From positions 310,001-374,000 of the forward strand of contig NZ_CANLER010000004.1 in NCBI RefSeq assembly GCF_947489715.1: a stretch of 64,000 nucleotides of DNA, in the 5' to 3' direction. This document shows, in pieces, positions 27,657 to 36,691 of the stretch. A program made the position numbers and the translations under genes. The stretch comes from an uncultured Roseovarius sp. Its GTDB lineage: Bacteria > Pseudomonadota > Alphaproteobacteria > Rhodobacterales > Rhodobacteraceae. Each line of letters opens with the position of its first letter. Position 1 is the stretch's first letter. Under the pieces are notes generated by a model. That model saw nothing but the letters and a program-made list of their open reading frames with translations, made no database searches and had not been told where the DNA came from.

Positions 27657-28180
27657 TGCGTCTCAGCGCCCCCGTTCCCATCCAATGTATGATTACCACG
27701 GTGATGTGCCTGAGCCTTGCGTATCTGGCTTACTTCGGCCCCGCCAAAGTGTCAGCCACCGAGGCGCACGATCTTGCCCGTACCTATTACACGTCCCTCA
27801 AAGAAGAGGATTGGCCCACGATTTACGGCCTGTTCCAACCGAATGCTGCGATCAGCGTGCGGGCCGATTATGGCGTCACAGCACCGCGCGATGGGTATGA
27901 AACCAATGCGTCCGACTGGGCAGATGTCGCCGCAAGTTCCGGCGGTGGTTGGGGTTATTCTGCCCCGGATAGCGGCCTGGCCGAGAGCAACTGGAACTAC
28001 GAATTGGCACTGGTCTCAGACAGTCCCGACGGCACCCGGATCCGGATCGACCATTCTTCGGATTACACCTTTCAGGGTTACGAGGGGCAGGCAACGGGAT
28101 ACGAGGTCCTGACGCTGGCGCGCTATTACGGTCGCCCGATCATCGTCGCGCTCAAATCCAGCAAGAATTTTGGGGAATAG
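27653..28180 (+). CDS. Exported or anchored NTF2/SnoaL-like protein
   Basis: The start is the ATG at 27653 overlapping the previous stop; the 175-residue product has an N-terminal hydrophobic segment (about 10-31) acting as signal or anchor. The rest (EAHDLARTYYTSLKEEDWP at the start) has the look of a cone-shaped NTF2/SnoaL-like domain, whose members bind small hydrophobic ligands or serve as small subunits of Rieske oxygenases. The domain call is a pattern impression, not a firm assignment. It is placed between the ABC-type membrane protein and the reductase. Confidence 0.6.
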   Translation: MMRLSAPVPIQCMITTVMCLSLAYLAYFGPAKVSATEAHDLARTYYTSLKEEDWPTIYGLFQPNAAISVRADYGVTAPRDGYETNASDWADVAASSGGGWGYSAPDSGLAESNWNYELALVSDSPDGTRIRIDHSSDYTFQGYEGQATGYEVLTLARYYGRPIIVALKSSKNFGE

Positions 28181-28182
28181 AC

Positions 28183-29244
28183 ATGGTACGAAATTTCCAC
28201 CCGCTCACCGTCAGAGAAACGCGACCCGAGATCGGTGGCCAGGCGAAGACGGTGATGTTCGGTCTGCCTGGTGATCTGCGCGCGGCCTTTGCGTGGCAGC
28301 CGGGGCAGCACCTATCGTTTCGCTTCCGGATCAACGGGGAAGAGGTACGGCGCAACTATTCGATCTCTTCCTCGCCCCATACGGGAGAGCCGCTGCGGAT
28401 CACCGTCAAGCGGGTCAAGGACGGCCTTGTCAGCAATCACATCAATGACCATGTCAAAACGGGCGATGTGATCGACGTGATGCCGCCTTTTGGCAAATTC
28501 ACGCTGGAGTGCACCGCCAACGCGCGGCGGACACATTATTTCTTTGGGGCCGGTTCCGGGATCACACCGCTTTATGCGATGATGTCTTCCGTCATGGCAG
28601 CCGAACCGCAATCGGTCGCCTATCTCGCCTATGGGAACAACAACGAAAAAAGCATCCTGCTTGAGGAGGAGATCAACGCGCTCGCTGTGGCAAATCCTGA
28701 CCAACTGCGGGTCAATCACGTATTTTCCCTACCGGCGTGGTGGTCCGGCGCTGACTATTGGCGCAAGGGCGTGATCGACAAGGATGCAATCGAGGCGATG
28801 ATCACCGAAAACCCGCCCTACGCTCAAGACACCCAGTATTACGTCTGCGGGCCGGGTAGCATGAACAAGGCGGTAAAGGATGCGCTGATGGCGCTAGATG
28901 TACCAGCCTCGCGCATTCACACGGAAAGCTATGGGGGAACGGTTGAACTCGACACCAGCGTCGCTGGGATGGCGTCCACTACAGAGGTCACCCATGATGG
29001 CAAAACACATACGGTGCCCGTTGCAGAGGGTCAAACCCTGCTCGAAGCAGCGCGGTCGGCCGGGCTCAATCCACCATTCTCCTGCCAATCAGGTGTGTGT
29101 GGCACGTGCAAGGCCCGGTTGGTCGATGGAACGGTACATATGCGGGCACACATGGCGTTGGAAGACGATGATATCGCGAAGGGCACAATCCTGACCTGTC
29201 AGTCGGTGGCGACTACCAAAAATCTCACCATCAACTATGACTGA
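28183..29244 (+). CDS. FAD/NAD(P)H-dependent 2Fe-2S oxidoreductase (Rieske oxygenase reductase)
   Basis: The 353-residue protein has an FAD-binding barrel with the RNYSISSSP motif (57-65), a nucleotide domain with GAGSGITPLYAMM near residue 122, and a C-terminal plant-type 2Fe-2S domain with C301, C306, C309 and C339. This FAD / NAD / ferredoxin order is that of hybrid reductases such as HcrA, GbcB and CntB that feed Rieske oxygenases. It starts two bases after the NTF2-like gene and closes the operon. It is the only such reductase in the window, where three Rieske oxygenases are encoded. Confidence 0.92.
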   Translation: MVRNFHPLTVRETRPEIGGQAKTVMFGLPGDLRAAFAWQPGQHLSFRFRINGEEVRRNYSISSSPHTGEPLRITVKRVKDGLVSNHINDHVKTGDVIDVMPPFGKFTLECTANARRTHYFFGAGSGITPLYAMMSSVMAAEPQSVAYLAYGNNNEKSILLEEEINALAVANPDQLRVNHVFSLPAWWSGADYWRKGVIDKDAIEAMITENPPYAQDTQYYVCGPGSMNKAVKDALMALDVPASRIHTESYGGTVELDTSVAGMASTTEVTHDGKTHTVPVAEGQTLLEAARSAGLNPPFSCQSGVCGTCKARLVDGTVHMRAHMALEDDDIAKGTILTCQSVATTKNLTINYD

Positions 29245-30009
29245 GTTTCTCTGATCGGATGACGCAACGTCTTCTTTGCGATCATAGTCGTGCAGTTGGT
29301 CATTCGGACGACCAGAAATCGGCTTGGTCTCCTCGTTGTATCTCGTTTGGTCAAAGAACGAATAGCTTCAGTTCAGCAACCAAAAATGCTGCGCTTCGCA
29401 CGAATGACGGCTTTCGGGAAGCCTGCAGGTGAACTTTGAACGATGGCAAATGTCCGGTTAGGGCCGATCTTTCTTCTGTCAACGGAAGTAATGCAAAATA
29501 TGCGTTACTTCATGAATCGGTCAGCATCCGGTAGACAGCGATCTTTGCTGTGTGCGAATAATCGTGTTTCGTCCGCTGATTTGAGTAGTATTGAAACCGT
29601 AAGTGGTAATAATTGTGGTGTGTACAAATACATAGATTAATTATGTCTTTAATATCAATAACTTGTATTTATTGTATGGCAAGCATCGGCTCCGCCACCA
29701 TACCCCAAATCGAGATTTGTCGTCATCGTCCGGGCGCGGCTGTGCGCCCGGTGTTTGTACCGACTGCTGTTGGCAAGTGTTCGATTGCCGGGTTTCAGGA
29801 CGTCGCTGACAGGTATCCGGCCTGTTGATCGACGCGCGGCGTGGCCTTGCAGGGAGGTCATCATTCAATCGGGGTCCGGGAAGGGAGCCTTTTTCGGTAA
29901 GGAACGGAAATTTAACAGAGAAATGCGGATCAATAAGTCAACTTCAGGATTTTCGCAGCGAATCGAGGTTCCAACCCAAAGCCTTGAATTTCTCCGGGGC
30001 GCGCTGGCA
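29245..30009. other. Long intergenic region, AT-rich in part
   Basis: No supported gene. Bases 29590-29690 are unusually AT-rich for this genome. CCGGGCGC (29730-29737) and GCGCCCGG (29744-29751) form an 8-bp hairpin with a 6-base loop. Segments near 29400-29480 (TGACGGCTTTCGGGAAGCC, AATGTCCGGTTAGGGCCG) look like decayed copies of intergenic sequence. Short open frames here have poor codon use and no ribosome site. Confidence 0.5.
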
Positions 30010-30780
30010 TCAGACATTGATGATGGCCATCATTGCCATACGCAGACGGGCGACATCATCGTCTATTGATGCGTCCAGATCACAGACGAATGACGGAAGA
30101 ACCTTAATCCGGACAGTGCCACTTCTGGGAACGAACTTGCCGCGTGGCAACAGCCGATCCGAGTCGAGAATGACAATGGGCCGGATTGTCCGGCCGGTTT
30201 CCCGCGCCACCAGCACGGCGCCTGCCTTGAATTCACCCAGTGTTTGCGTGGTCGTCCGCGTCCCCTCTGGAAACAACACCACAGACCGTCGTTCGGGCAT
30301 TTCCTGCACAGCCCGGCTAAGCGTTTCCATCGCCACCTTGCCGCTTCGTCGGTCAATTTCCACCAGACCGGCTCCTTTGAAGCCCGTGCGGAGCAGAAAA
30401 GCATCGAAAAGTTCCTTCTTGGCGGCAAAAGTGAACCATTTCTCATCCGGAACAACATCCATCAACGTGAACCCATCCAGATGGCTGCGATGATTAATGA
30501 CGATGACGCTTCCGGTATCGGCAGCCAGAAGCTGCATATCGGTTTCGGACATCTCTACGCGAATGCTCAACAGCCACAAAAGTCGGGAACAGGCGCGTTT
30601 GACAAGCCGCCAATACCAGCCGCGAAACCCTGTGCGCCGCCCGCAGAGCGTTGGCGAAAATGCAATGCACAAGAAGTAGAATGGTCCGAGTATCAACAAC
30701 AAGCTGCGCTTGATCAGTCTCATGATTAACGGATCAACAGCCGGGGCTTCTAGGTCTCGTGCACTTGGGTTGTTTGACAT
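30010..30780 (-). CDS. 1-acyl-sn-glycerol-3-phosphate acyltransferase-like protein
   Basis: The 256-residue protein carries the two acyltransferase signatures: NHRSHLDGF (H97-x4-D102, the catalytic HX4D) and FPEGTRT about 70 residues later, which binds the phosphate of the acyl acceptor. An N-terminal hydrophobic region (residues 24-45) would place it at the inner membrane. PlsC-type enzymes make phosphatidic acid; paralogues acylate other lipids such as ornithine lipids. It stands alone, with long non-coding flanks. Confidence 0.85.
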   Translation of the reverse strand: MSNNPSARDLEAPAVDPLIMRLIKRSLLLILGPFYFLCIAFSPTLCGRRTGFRGWYWRLVKRACSRLLWLLSIRVEMSETDMQLLAADTGSVIVINHRSHLDGFTLMDVVPDEKWFTFAAKKELFDAFLLRTGFKGAGLVEIDRRSGKVAMETLSRAVQEMPERRSVVLFPEGTRTTTQTLGEFKAGAVLVARETGRTIRPIVILDSDRLLPRGKFVPRSGTVRIKVLPSFVCDLDASIDDDVARLRMAMMAIINV

Positions 30781-31463
30781 AGAGGCCTAGCGTTTGTTGT
30801 CACGCTGTCCGGGTGCATAAGGCAACGACGGGCGGGCGCGATAGAGGCAATATCCGCTAGTTTCTGGCGGAATTCAACGTGGAACCAAGAGGTGGCGAAA
30901 GGCGGGGAATACGTGTTGGCGGTTTCGGCTGAACCCTGACTGGCCGCAAAGAACGCATGGGCACCATTCGAAGAGAGGAATACAAGAAAGTTGCGCCCTG
31001 CCGGATTTTTTGAAATACTCATGATCGGGCCGACCTCGTAGTAGTTAGTTTTCATTTTATGAAGCAGCAGGCTTTGACGTCGGTCCACGAAAATCTCCAA
31101 CATACAATCATTCGGTGGCGTCGAGTTTCGAAATAGAGCGGCGCGTTCAAGACCGCCGGACGGCGGATCAAGGCGGCGAAGTAGCACTTCGCCAACACTG
31201 GTTTTGCAGGCGGTAATGGGCAATTTCCGGGAAATTCTGAATCATGGAGGCGGTCATTGGCGGTAGCGCGGAATTCCAGCAATTTGAGCCCGAACCAGAT
31301 CTTGGAAAAGTCGTATCTGGATACGCCACAGATTTCTCAGGGCGAAGCGAAGGCATCAGATTTCTCAGCTGAGCGGCGTTGGTGGAAAAAACGAACTGTC
31401 TTCACGGGCATCAATGGCTTAGAGGAGGGTGTAGAGAAATTCCAAAAGGTAGACCCGTCCAAT
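30781..31463. other. Intergenic region, probably decayed sequence
   Basis: No gene could be supported. A frame open on the minus strand (about 30750-31223) has no homology that I recognise and runs into the acyltransferase gene. GGCGAAGT-AGC-ACTTCGCC (31175-31193) is a perfect hairpin. The text around 31200-31262 resembles other degenerate intergenic stretches in the window. Confidence 0.45.
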
Positions 31464-31658
31464 ATGGTGACTAGAACTGCGCCTTTCCAATTAGCCCGGC
31501 TGGATTCCAAAGTTGACAGAACGGAGCGCGCCGCGCGTGAGCTTATCTGTGACGAGATGGATGCCCGCCAAGAAAAGACCGAACGCCTGAAAGCTGAACG
31601 GTTGAAGCGGATTGCTGCTGGCACCGCGCCGAAGAAATCATCAGCGGACAAACCCTAG
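31464..31658 (+). CDS. Possible small charged protein
   Basis: A 64-codon frame from the ATG at 31464. The C-terminal half is a highly charged, probably helical segment (EMDARQEKTERLKAERLKR) ending in a Lys/Ser tail, which reads more like coding sequence than chance. The frame stays open upstream to 31257 with a TTG start, so the true start is uncertain. No family recognised and no strong Shine-Dalgarno; treat as tentative. Confidence 0.35.
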   Translation: MVTRTAPFQLARLDSKVDRTERAARELICDEMDARQEKTERLKAERLKRIAAGTAPKKSSADKP

Positions 31659-31756
31659 AATTGTCCCTTGATCCCACATTGAAGATTACAACCAGCAGAG
31701 CGCTTGCAGTTGTCTAAGGTTCCCAAATTCCTGGTCGGGAAATCATGAGACTGTGC

Positions 31757-32386
31757 CTAGTTGCCGGAATTCTGGCTCATGATTTCGAAAAACTCCTCGC
31801 GGCTGTTGGACCGGGGATATGGTTCGTCTGGAACGGGCTTGCCGAGAAAACTGCATAGCGGTTCCCATCCGTCGGCAGCCTGGAAAACCAAGAGCTTTTC
31901 AGCGGGAAAGGCCCGTTTCACGGCTGCTTCATGTGACCTGAAAGCGTTGATGGCCCCTTCTTGACCCGTCTCGCTGCCAAGACTGCGTTTGAGTGCCACA
32001 GCAGTCACCATTTGCAGCCAGTCAACCTGCTCGGCAGGCCACTTTTCGGGTGCGGTCAGAACCGCAAGAATGGTTTGCGAGATGCTCTTATACCAACTGT
32101 TGGCGTCGCGTGTAGACAATATGAACTTGGCGTTCGGGTACTGAACCATCATTTCCTGCCAAAAAGCGGCCACTGGCCAATCGACAGCCGATTGGAACCC
32201 GTCAAATGTTGCGTCCCAGTCTGGATTGTCATCCAGTGCGGCATTCCAATGCGGAACGCGTTTGGGCATGTCCTGAATCACATCTTCCATATGATAGCAG
32301 GGACCAAATCCCAACTTTACGAGCGCCATGCGCAATGACATGGTCCCGGTTCGACCGAAGCCCGTTCCAATTACTTTAAGTGTCAT
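31757..32386 (-). CDS. Sulfotransferase-like protein (Sulfotransfer_4 type)
   Basis: 209 residues from the ATG at 32386 (an upstream GTG/other start is not favoured). The N-terminal GTGFGRTGTMSLRMAL is the P-loop-like 5'-phosphosulfate loop of this family and FILSTRDANSW, near residue 100, resembles the 3'-phosphate-binding R-D-x-x-x-W segment. Such proteins are PAPS-dependent sulfotransferases or related NAD-dependent-epimerase-linked proteins, often annotated only by homology. It is a single gene between intergenic regions; no partner is visible. Confidence 0.8.
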   Translation of the reverse strand: MTLKVIGTGFGRTGTMSLRMALVKLGFGPCYHMEDVIQDMPKRVPHWNAALDDNPDWDATFDGFQSAVDWPVAAFWQEMMVQYPNAKFILSTRDANSWYKSISQTILAVLTAPEKWPAEQVDWLQMVTAVALKRSLGSETGQEGAINAFRSHEAAVKRAFPAEKLLVFQAADGWEPLCSFLGKPVPDEPYPRSNSREEFFEIMSQNSGN

Positions 32387-32703
32387 GCAAAAAGCCCCCC
32401 CGGCACTTGTGCGTAAATATGTCCGCACGTTGTGACCTTAACTCAAGTCAAAGGATTTTCGGAAACTATTTCGACGGCCGGATAGGGACGCTTTGGAGCG
32501 AGATCACATCGTTTGGGTCTATCGGATTTGGCCCGGAGCGGCGCGTTGCGATCATGCGTATCCCCCGAGCTTTAGACGCCACAAGCAGGTCTTTGGACGT
32601 GTCGCGCGAACATGGCCTGCCAACCTTAGCCTTCTTTTAATCGCGCAGGCTGCCCGGACCGAAACATGTGTTTTAGATTCAGAAAATCGGATATTTTGAC
32701 TTG
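32387..32703. other. Divergent intergenic region
   Basis: About 315 bases between the divergent sulfotransferase and pqiA genes. It should hold both promoters. I see no clear repeat or hairpin in it. Confidence 0.4.
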
Positions 32704-33330
32704 ATGGCTGATGTGCAACCGATTCCCCTTGATACGCTGATTGTCTGTCCGCATTGCGATGCGGCGTATGAGCTGCGGCGCCCAGGCGTGGGCGAACGGG
32801 CAAGATGCCAGCGCTGCGGGACGGTCCTGATCACGCCCCGGCGCAAGGCCGGGCTACAGATCATCGCGGTGTCGCTGGCGGTGGCGATCCTTATCGTGGC
32901 GGCGACGGTGTTCCCCTTTCTGACGATCAAGGCCGGAGGCACGACCAATTCGGTTTCTATCCTTGATGCGGCGCTTGCCTTTAGCGACGGGCCGCTTGTT
33001 GCGCTGGCGCTGACAACGGCGGCGCTGATTATTTTCGTGCCTCTGGCGCGTGTGCTGCTGGCGCTTTATGTCCTGGTTCCTGTCGTGATGGACCGGCCGC
33101 CCGCCCGTGGTGCAACTCAGGCCTTTCGCCTGTCCGAAGCGCTGAGGCCATGGTCCATGGCAGAAATCTTTGCAATCGGTTGCGCGGTGGCGCTGACCAA
33201 GATCAGTGACCTTGCGGATGTGGCTTTTGGCCCGGCATTCTGGATGTTTGCCGCCCTTGTCGTTCTTGTGGTTGTACAGGACAATTTCTTGTGCAGGTGG
33301 TCTGTATGGAAATCGCTGGAAAAAACGTAG
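32704..33330 (+). CDS. pqiA: Paraquat-inducible protein A domain protein (first)
   Basis: The 208-residue protein begins with a zinc ribbon (C15-x-x-C18 and C35-x-x-C38) followed by four transmembrane helices, one half of the usual double PqiA. In E. coli PqiA has two such halves in a single chain; here they are encoded by two genes in a row. The ATG at 32704 is chosen over a TTG one codon earlier. It opens the pqiA-pqiA-pqiB-pqiC operon, whose products move lipids between inner and outer membrane. Confidence 0.85.
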   Translation: MADVQPIPLDTLIVCPHCDAAYELRRPGVGERARCQRCGTVLITPRRKAGLQIIAVSLAVAILIVAATVFPFLTIKAGGTTNSVSILDAALAFSDGPLVALALTTAALIIFVPLARVLLALYVLVPVVMDRPPARGATQAFRLSEALRPWSMAEIFAIGCAVALTKISDLADVAFGPAFWMFAALVVLVVVQDNFLCRWSVWKSLEKT

Positions 33331-33956
33331 AAATCAAAAGCGCGCGCGATCTGGGTGTTATCGCCTGTACGCGTTGTACCCAGGTCTGGCCTGTGGGCAC
33401 AGAGGCGTGCGGTCGCTGTGGCAAAGCCCTGATGATGCGCGACGAAAAAAGCCTGCAACGGGTCTGGGCGCTCTGGCTGGTCGGGCTGATGTGTTACGTG
33501 CCGGCGAATATGTATCCGATGTTGCAAACGCGCACTTTGCTGAGCGTTCAGGAAGACACGATCGTAGGCGGCGCGGTCGAACTTATGCACCATGGCGCCG
33601 TCGGCATTGCCCTTATCATCCTGGTCGCAAGTGTGGTGATCCCGCTGGCCAAATTCATGGCCATCGCTTTTCTGGCGGTTTCCGTGACACGCCCGTCCAG
33701 CGTTTCAAATCACCACCGCCAGCTGCTATATGAGGTCGTCGAATACATCGGACGCTGGTCCATGATCGACATTTTTGTTGTTGCCATCATGTCCTCGCTG
33801 GTGCAACTGAATACACTGGCCGCCGTGAATCCGGGCCGCGCCAGTCTGTTTTTCGCCCTCTCGGTGATATTCACGATGCTGTCCGCGCAAGCCTTTGACA
33901 GCCGCATGATATGGGATGTTCAGGCCAAGCATAAAGGAACGGTAGAGTATGAGTGA
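33306..33956 (+). CDS. pqiA: Paraquat-inducible protein A domain protein (second)
   Basis: 216 residues from the ATG at 33306, which has AGGTGG five bases upstream; it overlaps the previous gene by 25 bases. A second zinc ribbon (C21-x-x-C24, C35-x-x-C38) precedes four transmembrane helices. Together with the preceding gene it makes a split version of PqiA. The stop overlaps the start of the MCE protein gene by eight bases, indicating one transcript. Confidence 0.88.
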   Translation: MEIAGKNVEIKSARDLGVIACTRCTQVWPVGTEACGRCGKALMMRDEKSLQRVWALWLVGLMCYVPANMYPMLQTRTLLSVQEDTIVGGAVELMHHGAVGIALIILVASVVIPLAKFMAIAFLAVSVTRPSSVSNHHRQLLYEVVEYIGRWSMIDIFVVAIMSSLVQLNTLAAVNPGRASLFFALSVIFTMLSAQAFDSRMIWDVQAKHKGTVEYE

Positions 33957-36033
33957 CGCCCCCCCGCCCGTGACAATTGAACCGGCGCGTAAATCCTTTC
34001 TCGGTCGGGTCTCCTTTGTCTGGGTAATTCCCTTTCTAGCGCTTGCAATAGCTCTTGGTGTGGCATGGCAGACCTATGCAGAGCGCGGCCCCCTTATCGA
34101 AATCGAATTCAGTAACGGCGCTGGGATCACCAAGCGCGAAACCGAGCTGCGCTTTCGCGATATTGCTGTTGGGGTCGTAGAAGACGTTAAGTTCGCGGCT
34201 GATCTTACAGGTGTCGTCGCGTCAATACGCGTCGACAAGGAGGTGGCCGCCTTTATCGACGTGTCTGCCACCTTTTGGGTGGTGCGACCCAAGCTGACAA
34301 CACGCGGTGTCAGCGGCTTGGATACGGTGCTTTCGGGGGTTTACATCGAGGGTTCATGGGACAGCAAAGCCGGCCCGTCCAAGACCAGTTTCAAGGGGCT
34401 GGATGATACCCCGCTTTTCCGTCCGGGCCAGGAAGGTTTGGAGATTGCGCTGCGATCAACCGCGGGCGGCAATCTGACCGATAACAGCCCGATTACCTTT
34501 CGCGGCATCGAAGTGGGGCGGGTCGGAAAGGCCCGCATCTCGCAACAGGGCGATTTTGCCATCGCCGAAGCCATCATCTATGACCCGCACAGCCGCCTGA
34601 TTTCGCCGACGACGCGTTTCTGGGATACATCGGGTTTCACCTTTTCCGTGGGTCCGCAAGGCGCCGAAATCGACTTTTCCTCCTTTGCCACGCTGGTTGG
34701 CGGGGGGCTGACCTTTGATACTTTCGTGTCCGGGCGGGGCCGTGTCGCCGATGGTACGGTCTTCGAAGTCTTTCCCGACGAAGCGTCGGCCCGTAACAGT
34801 CTTTTCATTGCGCCCGAGGTCGAAACCCTCGAGATGCGGGTGGTGTTTGATGAGAATATCTCGGGCCTGGCCGTTGACGCACCTGTTGAACTGAGTGGGT
34901 TGAAAATCGGCAAGGTGCAAAGCGTCACGGGCGTGATTGACGCGGACGCATTCGGCGACAATCGCGTGCGTCTGAATGCCGTGCTGTCGATCCAGCCCGC
35001 GCGGCTTGGGTTGCAGGAAGATGTGACGCCCGAAGCGGCGCTGGCGTTTCTTTCCAAACGCATCGAGGAAGGTCTGCGCGCCCGACTTGCCTCGGCCAGC
35101 CTTCTGACGGGCGGGCTGAAAATCGAACTAATTCAGGTTGATGATGCGCCCGCCGCGGTGGTCCTGACCGGAGAGGGTATTATCCCCATCATACCAACCA
35201 CTGAAAGCGTAATCTCTGACGCTGCAGCGACAGTTGAAGGTGTCGTTACCCGCATAAACAACCTGCCGGTCGAAGAACTCCTTAACAGTGCCATCCAGTT
35301 TCTCGACAGCGCCGAAGCCTTCGTTTCAGACGAGGATTTGCGTGAAACGCCGCAGGATGTGCGGGCCCTACTTGATGAGGTGCGGGGCATCGTAAATTCG
35401 GAGGATACGCAAGGCATTCCGGTCAAGCTCAATGCCGCGCTCGGTCGCTTTGAAAATCTGTTGGCCCAGCTGGAGGAAGAAAAACTTGCCGCCCGGCTGG
35501 TCGCTGCGGTCGATGCGGCGGCGTCGGCTGCAAATGGCGTGACAACTTCGGTCGAAGGTGTTCCGGCGCTGGTCACGCAAATCCAGGCGGTCGCGGCCAA
35601 GGTGGAAACCCTGCCTCTGACAGAGCTGACAACCCAGCTTACCGAGTTGACGGCCGCGGCAGAAAAAATTCTGGATACCGAGGATGCGCGTGAACTGCCA
35701 GCCGACCTTGGGGATGCTCTGAAAGAGATCAACGCCACTTTGGCCGAATTGCGCGAAGGCGGTGCCGTGTCCAATATCAACGCGACACTTGATTCCGCGC
35801 GTAAAGCGGCCGATGCCGTGGCCACTTCGACGCAAGACCTGCCTGCCTTGGTTGAACGTATCCGTGCTGTCCTGAGCCAGGCCAGTGCGACCATCGACGG
35901 GTATAACAAGGGGGATGTCCTGAGCCGCGATGCACGGGCCGCGCTGCGCGATATCTCCAAGGCCGCTGACGCGATGGCGTCGCTGGCCCGAATGCTGGAA
36001 CGCAATCCCAGTGCGCTAATACGGGGACGATAA
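33949..36033 (+). CDS. pqiB: PqiB-type MCE (MlaD) domain protein
   Basis: The 694-residue protein has one N-terminal membrane helix (about 22-43) and a series of MCE domains at roughly 45-130, 160-225 and 285-390 (IEIEFSNGAGITKRETELRF opens the first), followed by a long helical tail (about 420-690) rich in Ala and Glu. PqiB hexamers form a periplasm-spanning tube for lipids; the helical tail forms the needle. The two PqiA genes and PqiC flank it as expected. Confidence 0.92.
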   Translation: MSDAPPPVTIEPARKSFLGRVSFVWVIPFLALAIALGVAWQTYAERGPLIEIEFSNGAGITKRETELRFRDIAVGVVEDVKFAADLTGVVASIRVDKEVAAFIDVSATFWVVRPKLTTRGVSGLDTVLSGVYIEGSWDSKAGPSKTSFKGLDDTPLFRPGQEGLEIALRSTAGGNLTDNSPITFRGIEVGRVGKARISQQGDFAIAEAIIYDPHSRLISPTTRFWDTSGFTFSVGPQGAEIDFSSFATLVGGGLTFDTFVSGRGRVADGTVFEVFPDEASARNSLFIAPEVETLEMRVVFDENISGLAVDAPVELSGLKIGKVQSVTGVIDADAFGDNRVRLNAVLSIQPARLGLQEDVTPEAALAFLSKRIEEGLRARLASASLLTGGLKIELIQVDDAPAAVVLTGEGIIPIIPTTESVISDAAATVEGVVTRINNLPVEELLNSAIQFLDSAEAFVSDEDLRETPQDVRALLDEVRGIVNSEDTQGIPVKLNAALGRFENLLAQLEEEKLAARLVAAVDAAASAANGVTTSVEGVPALVTQIQAVAAKVETLPLTELTTQLTELTAAAEKILDTEDARELPADLGDALKEINATLAELREGGAVSNINATLDSARKAADAVATSTQDLPALVERIRAVLSQASATIDGYNKGDVLSRDARAALRDISKAADAMASLARMLERNPSALIRGR

Positions 36034-36035
36034 AC

Positions 36036-36599
36036 ATGACTTTTCTCAAACCTACCCTTATCGGGGTCGCTCTGACACTTACCGCGTGCGGTGGTACGTC
36101 GGATCTCTATCCGGTGATCCCGCCGGCGGTAACGGAAACGGTCCGCATTGGATTTCGGTCTGTAGAGGTGCGGGATGTATCCCTGCCGGCCTATGCCGCC
36201 GCAGATGAAATCGCGGTTCAGGACGCCAATGGCAAGCTGATCACCAAGGGGGATGTCTTGTGGGCGGACAACCCCGAGCGTGCCGTGGCGCTTGAACTTG
36301 CGCGCAACCTGGCGCGACTGTCAGGTGCGCATGTCGCCTCGGAGCCCTGGCCGCTTGAGGCCTTTCCGGATGCGCGGCTTGAAGTGCGTTTCGAAAGTCT
36401 TGTCGCCAGCGCCGATGGTCAGTTTCGCACGTCCGGGCAGTATTTCGTCGGCGTTACCACTGGTCGTCGGGAGCGTTCGGGGTTTTTTGAACTTGCTGTA
36501 CCGTTCGACCCTGACGGTGGACCCCAGGCCATCGCGTCGGCCCGTGGTCAGGTAATCCTTGATCTTGCAACCTATATCGCGCGAAACGGGCTGCGCTGA
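36036..36599 (+). CDS. pqiC: PqiC-type outer-membrane lipoprotein
   Basis: The 187-residue protein starts with a lipoprotein signal peptide whose lipobox is LTAC (Cys about residue 19) and matches the ABC-type transport auxiliary lipoprotein fold (DUF330) by its YPVIPPAVTETVRIGFRSVEV opening. PqiC anchors the PqiB tube at the outer membrane. It begins two bases after pqiB, completing the set. Confidence 0.85.
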   Translation: MTFLKPTLIGVALTLTACGGTSDLYPVIPPAVTETVRIGFRSVEVRDVSLPAYAAADEIAVQDANGKLITKGDVLWADNPERAVALELARNLARLSGAHVASEPWPLEAFPDARLEVRFESLVASADGQFRTSGQYFVGVTTGRRERSGFFELAVPFDPDGGPQAIASARGQVILDLATYIARNGLR

Positions 36600-36691
36600 G
36601 AGCCAATTCAGGCGACGTCAACCGGTGTTGGCCGCCCCAACCTGGGCCCTTGCTGCCACGTCTGCGTATGCACGGTTTCGGCGCGTCTGAT

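Noticed and set aside
29443..29640. 65-codon frame in the gap after the reductase gene
   Set aside because: No Shine-Dalgarno, atypical codons, and no family resemblance.
30750..31223. 157-codon frame on the minus strand
   Set aside because: Overlaps the acyltransferase start, no ribosome site, and mixed composition; treated as decayed sequence.
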